Shown piece after piece: positions 31,892 to 41,497 of a stretch of DNA of 43,796 nucleotides; position 1 is the stretch's first letter; each line of letters begins with the position of its first letter. The translations under genes were made by a program, and so were the position numbers. Below the pieces are notes generated by a model. It saw only the letters and a list, made by a program, of their open reading frames with translations, did not search any database and was not told the DNA's origin. The DNA comes from Candidatus Melainabacteria bacterium (GTDB taxonomy: Bacteria > Cyanobacteriota > Vampirovibrionia > Obscuribacterales > Obscuribacteraceae): positions 1-43,796 of the forward strand of contig PLZS01000197.1 of NCBI GenBank assembly GCA_003153555.1. The letters are read 5' to 3'.

Positions 31892-34800
31892 CTAGGGAAA
31901 TTTAAAAGGTGGAGGTTGTATTAAATCCTTGAACGGATCTAACTGCTTTTTCAACTCTTGTAGTTGTTTTTCAATTTCATCTTGCAGGGTTTTGTTGTAA
32001 GCATCTTGCCAATCATTATGGTCATTGTCGATTTTATTCACTTGATCCATATTGAATTTGCACTTATCTTTGAGACAACAGATAAATTTTTTGTAGGCTG
32101 CGACCGGATCCATGCCCTTGACCAAGTCAGCCTCTAATTGCGCAACACATGCTTTTCCGCATTCTTGCTGCCTCTCCACATCAATCCAATTGTTTATGCT
32201 GATTATCAGCGCTTCCGCTGAAATTCCGAGTGCTCCGGTAATGACACTAGGCCCAGCCACTACTCCTTTCAATCCTGCGCTGATGATATCGCTTAGGCCA
32301 CCTCTAGTGCCGTTGCCATCGATAAACGAAACAGGCATGTTTCCGACATATGAGTAGAGATTGACTCCTCCAGTCTCTTCAATTGGATCTCTATTTATAA
32401 ATCTGCCCAATGTGCTTGCGTAAGCCCGTGTTCGAGTCAGATTTAAACCGCTTCGCGAATGCGAGTAATATCCTGCGTAACCGAAATCAGAAGCGACTGC
32501 CTCACTCAGCTTGGTGACTCGTCCGAATGGGTCAAATGCGTATTGAGCTTGAATCACACCGCTGTTATCAGTCATTTCTCGAACTGTTCCAAGATGGTCT
32601 TTGTCGTAGAAATACTTCGTAGTCAAGTTCATTTGACCCCGTTCAAAGAACTTCTTGGTCAGCGCTCCAGATCCATCTCGTTCTTCCTTTCGATTTGAGC
32701 CCGCCCAAACAAATTGCTTCGTGCTCGTCACAGACCCTGCAACCGTCTCCACAATGCTCACATTCCGACTAAGCCCATCATAAACAAAGCTAGAGAAATT
32801 ATTCGTCCCCGGATAAGTGATCTTGATCATCCTGTTCTCGGCGTCCCAGGCGAATGCGTTCGTGCCGTCTGAGGTCATATTTCCGTTGAGGTCATAGGTC
32901 AACGAAGTTGTGCTTCCGCCGTTCACCGAAAGCGCATAACCATTTGTCTTTGTGTTGTTTGCGCCGTCTACAGCCGATACATTGGCTGTGCTCATGGCTG
33001 TGGGTAACGTTGCATTGCCTGAGAAGCTCTCAGAAAATGCCAATGTCGCTGCATTGCTGCTTGATGCTTTTACTCCTAGCGTCTGCAGGCTGGTGTCGGC
33101 GTTGATAGCTGCGGCGATTCCGGCGGCAATCGACACTAAAGTATCCGTGCTCAGAACCGTGTAGGTGACAGCTCTCTGACCTCCTGTGAGCAAGGGACTA
33201 TGAGTGGTTACCGTCAGAGTGTTTCCTGTGGTGACAATGCCGCCAACCGATGCTGAAGTATTGCCCTGAACGTTGGCGCTCATGGTCAGCGTTTCTGTAG
33301 CACCGCCACTAGTTGAGGTTGTGTAAGTGGTGCCTGTGACGGTTGTTGTGATGACAGCTAAGGATGAAGATGCTGCGACGCCGATCCCTTGCAGGCTCGA
33401 ATTTGAGTTGATTGCAGAAGCGAGGGACGACGCAATCGTGGTCAGCGTGTCGCCAGCGAGGACTGTATAGGGAATCGAAGTTTGCCCGCCAGATAAGTTG
33501 GAGTTTTCGATTGTTAGAGTGAGAATGTCACCTGTGGTTTTGGTCCCGCCAATAGTGGCAGTGGTGTTTCCGTTGAGGTTGGTTCCGAACGCAATTGTCT
33601 CCGTCGCCCCTGTGCTCACGGACTGTGCGTAACTGGTTTGAGCCACGGGAGAGGCTGTGATGTTGACGACTTGAGTAGCTATTGAGGCTGACTTGATAGC
33701 TTTGTTTGTCACGCCTTGGAAGCGGGTATCGCCACCTGGAGCGAGTGCAACCAGCTCGTTGACATTATTATAAGCGGCTTCTGTCACACCAACGCCGGTG
33801 CTTAGACTAATCGTTTCTGTGGAACCAGCACTGACCGATTGTACGTAAGTGGTGAGATTTGGCGACGTCGATTGCAATGACACAACAGTATTTTTTGCAG
33901 TGGCTGTGACGCCAATATTTTGCAGATTGGTGTTGGCATTGACGGCAGCTGCAATGCCTGTGGCAATCGTGGTCAGGGTATCTCCTGCCAGGACAGTATA
34001 GGGGATAGCCTGCTGCCCGCCGGTAAGAGCGGTGTCGAAAACGGTCAATGTAAGAACATTACCAGTGGTCTTAGTTCCACCAACCGTGGCTGTCACGAAG
34101 GCGTTTGGTTGAGTTGTGATGGCGATGAGTTCTGTGGCGCCTGTATTCGTCGTCTGGCGATAAGTCGTCGGATTTGGTGATTTAGACTTAACAGTGACTA
34201 TCGTCTGAGCAGAAGTTGCGCTCACCGCGACGCCTTGCAAACCTGTATCTGCATTGATAGCAGCGGCAATGCCGGTTGCGATTGACGTCAATGTGTCGCC
34301 GGCAAGAACTGTGTAGGCAACAGCCTTGGAGCCGCCTGTCAGGCCGGAGTCGAAAAACGTTATCGTAATGACGTCTCCGGTCGTCTTTGTTCCGGTCAAG
34401 GAAATTAAAGTCGGTATATTTGTATTAGCTAAAAGCGTGATCGTCTCGGTGGCACCAGTACTGGTCGATTGAGCAAACGTTGTTGGATTGGTGGAGGTGG
34501 ACGAAATACTGACGACGGTTCCAGCTGAAGTGGCGGCTACGCCTATTGCTTGCAGACTGGTATCGGCATTGATGGCACTAGTTATGGCAGTAGCGATCGT
34601 TGTCAGAGTATCGGTTGAAAGAACCGTGTAGGTGATAGCCTTTTGACCGCCTGTCAGTGCCGCATCCTTCACTGTTATTGTCAGTGTGTTGCCGGTAGTT
34701 TTCGAGCCGCCAATAGTCGCATTCTCGATGCCATTCTTGAAGATGGCAAAAGCGATTGTTTCGGTGGCACCTCCGCTTTTTGAGAGCGTGTATGAGGTCA

Positions 34801-37800
34801 CATTAGGCGAGACCGAACGTATAGAAAGCAGAGAGGAAGTAGCAACTGCACTGACCCCGGCAGCTTGTAATGATGCATTTGCAGTGATAGCCGCTGCCAA
34901 TCCGGACGCGATCGTAGCCAGAGTATCGCCGCCAACGACCGTGTAGGTGATCGCTGTCTGTCCTCCTGAGAGTGCCGAATTGACGACTGTGGCAGTGACA
35001 GTGTCTCCTGTCGTCACGGTTCCACCAATGCGCACGTTCTGAGTGCTGGCATTTTGTGCCGAAGTGCGGTTGGATGACCCGTCATACCCGTAATAATATT
35101 CTGCGGAATAAGGGGGCAACGGGGAGCCTGAGCCAACTTGTGCCGTTGTGAGCTGCCCGGCAGTGTCGTAAGCGAGATTGAAGAATTGGTTGTTGCCGTT
35201 TTGTTGCTGCTGCCACTGCGTAATTTCACCGGCAGGATCGTAACCATAGTCAAATTGAGACAATAGTCCGCCGGTCGGATTGAGATTGATAATTTGCTGC
35301 AGGCGCTGATCGTTTTTGTTTCCGTACCAATTGAAGTTGGTGGTTTGGCTGTTCGGATAGGAGATTGACGAAAGCCTGGTTGTTCCTTTTGAAGATCCAG
35401 TGGTGTTGTCGACGTAGGCATAAGCAAAGCTTCCCAAGGCGTTTGCCTCCGAAGTGATGCGGCTCATGGCGTCATACGCCCAGGTAATCGAGTTTGTGGC
35501 GCCATTTATGGACCGATTTGTCGTGCGCCCTAAAACATCGTAACTGTAAGTAATGTCCGAATTCGGAATGACGTCGTTGTGCACGAGTTGCAGCATGCCA
35601 CCACCTGTGGTGGGAGTGCCAAGTGGAATGAAGTAAGGATTGTAAGTGTACGAATAGGTACCCCAGTCGTTTTTGCCGACTTTTGTCAGCCGCTTGAATT
35701 TCGGATCATATTGATTAGTCACATTGTCAGTTGGATTGACCGCGTCTTGGAAAGCCATCTGATAATTCGTGTTATCTGAATTGTATGAATAGAATTTTGT
35801 CTGGCCAAGAGCGTCTTTCTGACTGCGCAATCGACTCGTGTTGGCTTCATAATTGTATTGAGTCGTGGTCTGATCGGCATACGTTTTGACTATGGGTCTT
35901 CCTTCCAGGTCATGATGCCAGGAGGTTACTTTGCCCAACGGGTCGGTAAGGGAGGCTAAGGCTCCGCAGATGCACCATGAATACTTGGTTTTTCTACCGA
36001 GAGGATCGGTTTCGAAAGACAATTGATCCATTGAGTCGAATGCTGAACGCGACCAGCGACCGATGCGATCTTTTTTCAGGATAGCGTCAAGCCGGCTGTA
36101 AATGGTTTGCTCGGTTGTAGCGTCGGGATAGGTGGTTTTGGTCAACCGGTCAGCATTGTCATAGTTGAAAGTTAAAACATAACCTTCTGAATCGGTTTGA
36201 GAGGCAAGACGGCCGACTGAATCATAAGTCATTGTCGTGACATCTTGACTGCCTGAAAGAGGACCATCGATTTTTGTCAGATAGCCAAATGTGTTTGGTC
36301 CGAGCGCAATAGTTTCTGTGGCACCACCGCTGGTCGATTGAGTGTAAGTGGTGATATTGACCGATGTAGATAGCAAGGTAATAACAGCAGCCGACGAAGT
36401 GGCGGTGACGCCGATTGCTTGCAAGCTGGTGTCTGCATTAATGGCATTTTTGAGACCAGTAGCGATTGTTGTCAGAGTATTTCCAGCAACAACTGTGTAA
36501 TTGATCGCTTTTTGACCGCCCGTCAATCCCGCATCGTGGACCGTGATTGTCAGGACGTTCCCGGCGGTGACAGTACCGCCAATAGTGGCAGATGAGGTGC
36601 CAGTGTAGGTCATGGTTGTGACATTGCTGTTCGCGTCAGTCACCGTAATAAGCTGTCCTGAGCTGTTGTACGCATAATTCGTTACTTGCCCGGAAGCGTC
36701 GGTGTACGTGAGAGGGCGGTGGTTACTGTTATAGGTCCAGCTGCCGATGAGAAAATTATCCGTTCCCTGCGTCTCGGTGATCTGCTGCAGATCGATATTG
36801 TTGGAGGCATATTGATAAGTGAAAGTTCGTCCAACCGGGTCTATTGACTGGGTGATGAGCCCGAAAGAATTGTTTTGATATTGATGGATTTCAAAACCAC
36901 TATTCAAGGCTGGTCCGAAGTTGAAGTTTAGAGTGCCACCACCGACATAACTGTATTGAACTCGACCAGAAATTGATGTCGAGATGTAAATATTGCTTCC
37001 AACGGCAGTTGCTGTTGTGTTGTACCCCTGGAGATAGACGTTCGCGTTAATGTTCGCTGCGTAAGCAGCGGCGATTGTGGAGTAAGTGTCGCCAGCTTGA
37101 ATTGTGTAGTAGACGTCTTCTGCATGCCCGGGCGCAGGATTGTATGCTAGGAAGCGAATCCCCATGTTGTTTCCAGGCGTGATTGTGCCTAAGATCGTCA
37201 CCACCTCCAGTTGAGGGGTGGGAGAGTTAACGGCAATTGTTTCGGTGGCGCCGACACTCGTGGAGGGTGTATACCTGGTGTCAACACTGGAGTTGAGCTC
37301 GTAGGATGTTTCGCCAGAGCTTAGTCCTACAATTGGTCCGTTTGCCGCTGCGAACATATTCACTGTTCGAAGCGTTGGATTTGTATTAATGGCGTTAGCC
37401 AAACCTATGGCAATCTTGCTTAGCGTGTCACCAGCCTGGACTGTATAGACAATATTCTGTGGGGTGAAGAAACCGGCAGGGGACTGAATATATAAATTCA
37501 CAGTGTCTCCGGCCGTAATGGTGCCTCCGATGGTGGCATTTATATTGGGATTGCCTAAGAATTTAGTTGTGAGTATTGGTTTGTTGGAAGTGCCGACATA
37601 ATATTGAGCGTTGTCACCAGTATGGAAGATGTTTAATGGAGCGCCTGCCTCCAGCGGTTTGGTGACCTGGGCCGGAACCGCTCTCAATAGTTCTGCGGCC
37701 TGTGCGGTTAACCAGTTTGTCACTTCGCAATGCGTGTAAACCCTGTTGGCCGGATCAGATGGATAAAGCATCGTTGCTTCCCGGTTCCAGTAATACGATT

Positions 37801-39841
37801 TATTCACTCGATTTACCCAGTTTTCGATTACGGCCGTGGTGCCGTCTGGATAATTGAGACGCAGTCCTTGCCCTGGATATGTTGGATCTGTAAAATTGCT
37901 GTAGTGGTAGAACGACGTCTGACCGTAAGCTGTGGATAATAAAGTGATAAAGGTGGCAGTCGACTCGTATGCAAATTTTGACACTAAGCCAATCGAGTCA
38001 GTAATAGAAACTAGGTTGTTTACGGCCGAATTGTAACTAAACGAACACGAGCGGCCGAACGGATCCGAGATACTTGCCACCTTGTAGAAGCCTGCATTTC
38101 CCACCGTGTTCGATACGTACGTAAAAGTTGAAACCTGGTTAATTGCGTCTGTGACTGTGCTGATCCGAAAGTTCGCGTCATACTGGATCAACGCAGAATT
38201 ACCCTGAGGGTCAATAATTTTCGTCATAAATATGTTGCCTGAGCCATCGATTTGATCGAAGACTTGAATCGAGCCATCAGGCATTTGGCGTTGATAATTG
38301 TTGGTGCCAATTTTGACCAGAAGGGCTTGCGTAAGCAAGGCGTTGGTGTAGACTCCACCACTTTGTGGGTAGAGTTCCGAACCACCACCACCAACTCGCA
38401 CCAACGCCGCTTGGGTGCCACCATCCACGGTGAGATATGAAAACCAGTTGCAGGTCCAGTCTGGACCGAAATTCGTAAAGGTAAAGGTAGATGGTTGATC
38501 GGGCTCGAGATGGCTATAATTCAGGCGAAATGTGATGTCTGGCCCAATGGGTGGATGATACATCAGAGGCGTATCAAGAATGTTCAGCGTGGCGTTCATT
38601 TTCCAAAAGTTTGCTTGGGCCATGCCAGGACAGCAAGGCTTGCCACAGCCTTTCATACCACTATCAGCACCAAACAGCATGTCGCGATATTCTCTTGCAA
38701 TAGTGACACCTTTGCCCCAGACCGTCTTGCCCTCGTCTTCGCTTACCGGTGACCAGCCTTGAGGCAGCGGGCCGGCTGGCACTAAAAAGTATCCGTCTGA
38801 TTCCTGATCCAACGCTTGAGTGCTGACACCGGCTGTCGCATCCAAGTCGAAAGTGGGATCTTGCAAAATGTATACGTCGTTATTTTTGGACGTCATCGCA
38901 CCAAAATGCCCCAGCTTCCAGTGCACCACTGACGGTACTATTACTGGTGCGCCCTTTGTACGTTTTGCCATCTGATATTTCAAGCCAACTGCGTCCGCCC
39001 AACCTTTAACCTGCGCAAGGTTTGTGCCTTGGCTTGTAGATTTGACGTTTTCAATTATCGGATTAAAATTCGCGTGCGTTTTGTTCTTTAGATTAAGTAA
39101 CGTAGAAACCGCATAAGGACCACATTTAAAGGCAATATCCGGATGATGTTCCATCGTCCATAGACCAGTACTGGCACCTGCGATGAGCGACTCATTGGAT
39201 CCACTCAGCGGCCTGTTTTTGATTTCAGCAAAATATGTGCGCAGATCACTTTGATTTCCTAAACGCGCATTCAGAGTCATCACTAATGCAAGCGCCCGGT
39301 CTGCAACACTCTTCTGTAATTGACCACTTTCAGATTTTGACAACTCCCAGCTTGATTTCCACAAATTAAGGGCATCGCTCAAGTAACCTTTTCTGAATTT
39401 TTTGAGACCGAGATTTAAATCAAGCGAAGCGCACCATCTTGAATTAGGATAGGAAGATAGAAATTTGGTGATACCTGATAGATCCTCGGGGTTGCTTTTG
39501 TATGAGCGCAACACGTTTGCTAATGCTTCATTTTCACCAGCAACTGCAGAGCTCGTCATTGGAATGAGTGGCTCAGAAAATATTCTTGCGGTCGTAATTT
39601 CTAGATCGGTTGGATTACTAGACAACGAAAGTGATGGAACGATCACTTTCAATTTGTGTGGGCCAGTTTTTACTTTTGTATTATTGAGAGTGGTCTCAGC
39701 GAGCAACCGCTTTGGCGACGGTTCGAATGCCGATGACGGCTGCATAGGCATGGTCGTCGCAAGAATGCATAAAGAAGATATAGCAGCAAGGGCTCTTGTC
39801 CAGACTGTTCTCATTTTTGACGATTTAAATTTCGTAGTCAT
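31892..39841 (-). CDS. Giant secreted Rhs/YD-repeat protein (polymorphic toxin-like)
   Basis: 2649 residues. A Sec signal peptide (WTRALAAISSLCILATTMP, cleavage near 38) is followed by a helical TPR-like region (about 85-220). A C39-type papain-like domain follows: KCGPYAVSTLL with Cys near 239, VHWKLGHFGAM with His near 312, and LQDPTFD with Asp near 326. A Cys-rich GCGKPCCPG lies near 396. From about 405 a long YD-repeat shell runs to the core YKDHLGTV-type region (YDKDHLGTVREMTDNSGV) and INRDPIEETGGVNLYSYV near 2480. Nine YTVxAGDTL modules of about 95 residues are inserted in the shell. The final ~150 residues are a unique tip with a hydrophobic stretch and C-x3-C and CC-x3-C motifs. The usual DPxGL boundary is changed to DGNGT. 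The ribosome-binding site is weak; the gene starts 29 nt after the upstream secreted protein, suggesting an operon. Confidence 0.92.
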   Translation of the reverse strand: MTTKFKSSKMRTVWTRALAAISSLCILATTMPMQPSSAFEPSPKRLLAETTLNNTKVKTGPHKLKVIVPSLSLSSNPTDLEITTARIFSEPLIPMTSSAVAGENEALANVLRSYKSNPEDLSGITKFLSSYPNSRWCASLDLNLGLKKFRKGYLSDALNLWKSSWELSKSESGQLQKSVADRALALVMTLNARLGNQSDLRTYFAEIKNRPLSGSNESLIAGASTGLWTMEHHPDIAFKCGPYAVSTLLNLKNKTHANFNPIIENVKSTSQGTNLAQVKGWADAVGLKYQMAKRTKGAPVIVPSVVHWKLGHFGAMTSKNNDVYILQDPTFDLDATAGVSTQALDQESDGYFLVPAGPLPQGWSPVSEDEGKTVWGKGVTIAREYRDMLFGADSGMKGCGKPCCPGMAQANFWKMNATLNILDTPLMYHPPIGPDITFRLNYSHLEPDQPSTFTFTNFGPDWTCNWFSYLTVDGGTQAALVRVGGGGSELYPQSGGVYTNALLTQALLVKIGTNNYQRQMPDGSIQVFDQIDGSGNIFMTKIIDPQGNSALIQYDANFRISTVTDAINQVSTFTYVSNTVGNAGFYKVASISDPFGRSCSFSYNSAVNNLVSITDSIGLVSKFAYESTATFITLLSTAYGQTSFYHYSNFTDPTYPGQGLRLNYPDGTTAVIENWVNRVNKSYYWNREATMLYPSDPANRVYTHCEVTNWLTAQAAELLRAVPAQVTKPLEAGAPLNIFHTGDNAQYYVGTSNKPILTTKFLGNPNINATIGGTITAGDTVNLYIQSPAGFFTPQNIVYTVQAGDTLSKIAIGLANAINTNPTLRTVNMFAAANGPIVGLSSGETSYELNSSVDTRYTPSTSVGATETIAVNSPTPQLEVVTILGTITPGNNMGIRFLAYNPAPGHAEDVYYTIQAGDTYSTIAAAYAANINANVYLQGYNTTATAVGSNIYISTSISGRVQYSYVGGGTLNFNFGPALNSGFEIHQYQNNSFGLITQSIDPVGRTFTYQYASNNIDLQQITETQGTDNFLIGSWTYNSNHRPLTYTDASGQVTNYAYNSSGQLITVTDANSNVTTMTYTGTSSATIGGTVTAGNVLTITVHDAGLTGGQKAINYTVVAGNTLTTIATGLKNAINADTSLQAIGVTATSSAAVITLLSTSVNITTYTQSTSGGATETIALGPNTFGYLTKIDGPLSGSQDVTTMTYDSVGRLASQTDSEGYVLTFNYDNADRLTKTTYPDATTEQTIYSRLDAILKKDRIGRWSRSAFDSMDQLSFETDPLGRKTKYSWCICGALASLTDPLGKVTSWHHDLEGRPIVKTYADQTTTQYNYEANTSRLRSQKDALGQTKFYSYNSDNTNYQMAFQDAVNPTDNVTNQYDPKFKRLTKVGKNDWGTYSYTYNPYFIPLGTPTTGGGMLQLVHNDVIPNSDITYSYDVLGRTTNRSINGATNSITWAYDAMSRITSEANALGSFAYAYVDNTTGSSKGTTRLSSISYPNSQTTNFNWYGNKNDQRLQQIINLNPTGGLLSQFDYGYDPAGEITQWQQQQNGNNQFFNLAYDTAGQLTTAQVGSGSPLPPYSAEYYYGYDGSSNRTSAQNASTQNVRIGGTVTTGDTVTATVVNSALSGGQTAITYTVVGGDTLATIASGLAAAITANASLQAAGVSAVATSSLLSIRSVSPNVTSYTLSKSGGATETIAFAIFKNGIENATIGGSKTTGNTLTITVKDAALTGGQKAITYTVLSTDTLTTIATAITSAINADTSLQAIGVAATSAGTVVSISSTSTNPTTFAQSTSTGATETITLLANTNIPTLISLTGTKTTGDVITITFFDSGLTGGSKAVAYTVLAGDTLTSIATGIAAAINADTGLQGVAVSATSAQTIVTVKSKSPNPTTYRQTTNTGATELIAITTQPNAFVTATVGGTKTTGNVLTLTVFDTALTGGQQAIPYTVLAGDTLTTIATGIAAAVNANTNLQNIGVTATAKNTVVSLQSTSPNLTTYVQSVSAGSTETISLSTGVGVTEAAYNNVNELVALAPGGDTRFQGVTNKAIKSASIATQVVNITASPVAQTSYAQSVSTGATETIAFGTNLNGNTTATIGGTKTTGDILTLTIENSNLSGGQTSIPYTVLAGDTLTTIASSLASAINSNSSLQGIGVAASSSLAVITTTVTGTTYTTSTSGGATETLTMSANVQGNTSASVGGIVTTGNTLTVTTHSPLLTGGQRAVTYTVLSTDTLVSIAAGIAAAINADTSLQTLGVKASSSNAATLAFSESFSGNATLPTAMSTANVSAVDGANNTKTNGYALSVNGGSTTSLTYDLNGNMTSDGTNAFAWDAENRMIKITYPGTNNFSSFVYDGLSRNVSIVETVAGSVTSTKQFVWAGSNRKEERDGSGALTKKFFERGQMNLTTKYFYDKDHLGTVREMTDNSGVIQAQYAFDPFGRVTKLSEAVASDFGYAGYYSHSRSGLNLTRTRAYASTLGRFINRDPIEETGGVNLYSYVGNMPVSFIDGNGTRGGLSDIISAGLKGVVAGPSVITGALGISAEALIISINNWIDVERQQECGKACVAQLEADLVKGMDPVAAYKKFICCLKDKCKFNMDQVNKIDNDHNDWQDAYNKTLQDEIEKQLQELKKQLDPFKDLIQPPPFKFP
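32794..34859 (-). repeat. Long Rhs duplication, full-length gene copy
   Basis: Counterpart of 23730-25795 at a constant offset of 9064 nt. It covers modules five to nine of the full-length gene and the start of the core. In this copy the sequence continues upstream (GCAGCTTGTAATG after CACTGACCCCG) into module four. Confidence 0.9.
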
Positions 39842-39870
39842 TTTGTTATCTTTTGCACCCGGATTTGATT

Positions 39871-41259
39871 TTAAGGAATGGAAATGTTTGGCAAAACAGT
39901 ATTGATTTGTAGAGGTGTGGTATCACTGACGTTTGGCGCTGGAAATTGGGTAGAATTCAAGGTGTAGGTCGTGCTCGTGACGCTGCTGGAAATTCCATTG
40001 ATGATGGCAATAGCTTTTAGCGTTTGGGTGTAGTAAACGTTCACCGGACCAAGATACAAATTCGATGTCGAGGTTGGCGTTGTTCCGTCTATTGTGAATC
40101 TAATATCTGCTGTAGGATCGGCGGCCAGCGCCACTTGTGTTGGCTGAGTCAAAGTCGAAGTTGCCACACTGACTATCGGTGCGACCGGCACTTGCGCAGC
40201 AATTTGGTACCGCGCAGCAATATAAGCCTCTACATCAGCTATTTGGTCTGCGGTCAAAGTTACGTTGTAGACTAAAAGTTCTGCAATTTGACCGTTGTAG
40301 AAATTTGTACCTGAGCTGCTTTGTCCGATAAAATTATTAGCTCTGGACACATTGTTTATGGTGTTCATCGCTGCGGATGTCGCTCCTAGCACTCCATCCG
40401 TATAGATAGTGGCTGTGGTGCCACTATCTACGACTTCCAGCAAGTGGAATTGCTTAAGTGTCAACGCGCTTGAGGAAGTCACGGACGTCGGACTTGCAGC
40501 GTTGTAGATATAGAATGCAGCGCCAGTGCTCGTTGGCTCTTGTATGAGAATATTGTTGCTTGTCGCACCATTGCCTAAATCTATCAAACGGGCTCCAGCA
40601 GTGACTGCATTTGGCTGAGCGACAATGAAAATGGTGCTTCCAGTGAACGAGGCAAAACCCGTTGGCAAGGCCAAATTTTGCGTCGTGCCGTTAAACTTAA
40701 TTCCATTGCGACCGTTAATAGCACTAGATACTACTGTGGGCTGTTTGGCTGTAGTTCCTTGGGTGCCGTTATTACCTGAACCTGAAAGATCCACCCATGT
40801 ATTAACAGATGAACCTGAAGTAACTACTCCAAAATCGCTTCTAAGCCAAACACTTAGACCGGTGCGCGGCACTGGTGCTGCGTTGGGGTCAGACTGAATA
40901 TAGGCACTGGTGACAGTGCTTGTGTTGGGGGAAATAAAAGCAATCGCTTTGACGACTGCAGGGTCAGAAATGCTAATTGCTGTTGCGTACAGCGTGCTTG
41001 ATGTAGTTGGGGTACTTCCATCTAACGTGTAGTAAAAAGTTGCGCCAGTATCTCCAGTTATAGTAGCTTGAGTCTGACTAGCATTGTAAACTCCAGTCCC
41101 TGGTGTGATAACTGGTGGATTAACCGCATAAGCGGCAGTTGCCAACGAGAACCATGCCACTACAGCTAGTATCACGGTGCGACAGCGCGACAGCAAAGTG
41201 CCAGACGTTACTGCTTCTTTTCCTCTAGAAAAGTGTTTGACAAACAATAGATGAATCAT
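39871..41259 (-). CDS. Secreted CHB_HEX / LamG-type adhesin-like protein
   Basis: A 462-residue exported protein. The signal peptide contains VILAVVAWFSLATAAYA, ending near residue 45. A first CHB_HEX_C_1-like domain (about 46-120) contains FYYTLDGSTPTTSSTLYATA. A concanavalin-like LamG domain (about 130-355) contains LSVWLRSDFGVV, WVDLSGSGNNGTQ, GIKFNGT and NGQIAELLVYNVTLTADQI. A second CHB_HEX-like domain (about 360-430) contains IRFTIDGTTPTSTSNLYLGP. The ATG at 41259 has GGGAG upstream and is preferred to GTG at 41277. It is probably surface-located and carbohydrate-binding. It lies 29 nt before the giant rhs gene and may assist display or attachment of the Rhs protein, which is inference. 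Confidence 0.85.
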   Translation of the reverse strand: MIHLLFVKHFSRGKEAVTSGTLLSRCRTVILAVVAWFSLATAAYAVNPPVITPGTGVYNASQTQATITGDTGATFYYTLDGSTPTTSSTLYATAISISDPAVVKAIAFISPNTSTVTSAYIQSDPNAAPVPRTGLSVWLRSDFGVVTSGSSVNTWVDLSGSGNNGTQGTTAKQPTVVSSAINGRNGIKFNGTTQNLALPTGFASFTGSTIFIVAQPNAVTAGARLIDLGNGATSNNILIQEPTSTGAAFYIYNAASPTSVTSSSALTLKQFHLLEVVDSGTTATIYTDGVLGATSAAMNTINNVSRANNFIGQSSSGTNFYNGQIAELLVYNVTLTADQIADVEAYIAARYQIAAQVPVAPIVSVATSTLTQPTQVALAADPTADIRFTIDGTTPTSTSNLYLGPVNVYYTQTLKAIAIINGISSSVTSTTYTLNSTQFPAPNVSDTTPLQINTVLPNISIP

Positions 41260-41497
41260 GATTCTCCCACTAACCACTAACTAGAGTATGCATCGATGCC
41301 GTCAGCTGTTCTTTGTACGTGCTGAATCTATATCCCGTGTTCATATAACCCACTCCATAGCGATTGCTGATTTCTCAAGACGTGGATTCTCCCGCCTTGG
41401 CGTTGTCAATACTCCCCGTGTTCCGCAGAACCCAGCCAGCATTGCATCGTAGACTTTGCGCCGATTTCCTGGCAGATTGTAATCCATTTTGTGATTA

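Noticed and set aside
32112..35000. Plus-strand open frames antisense to the Rhs modules (several 60-86 residues)
   Set aside because: They recur in both Rhs copies only because they mirror the repeated modules; no independent coding signal.
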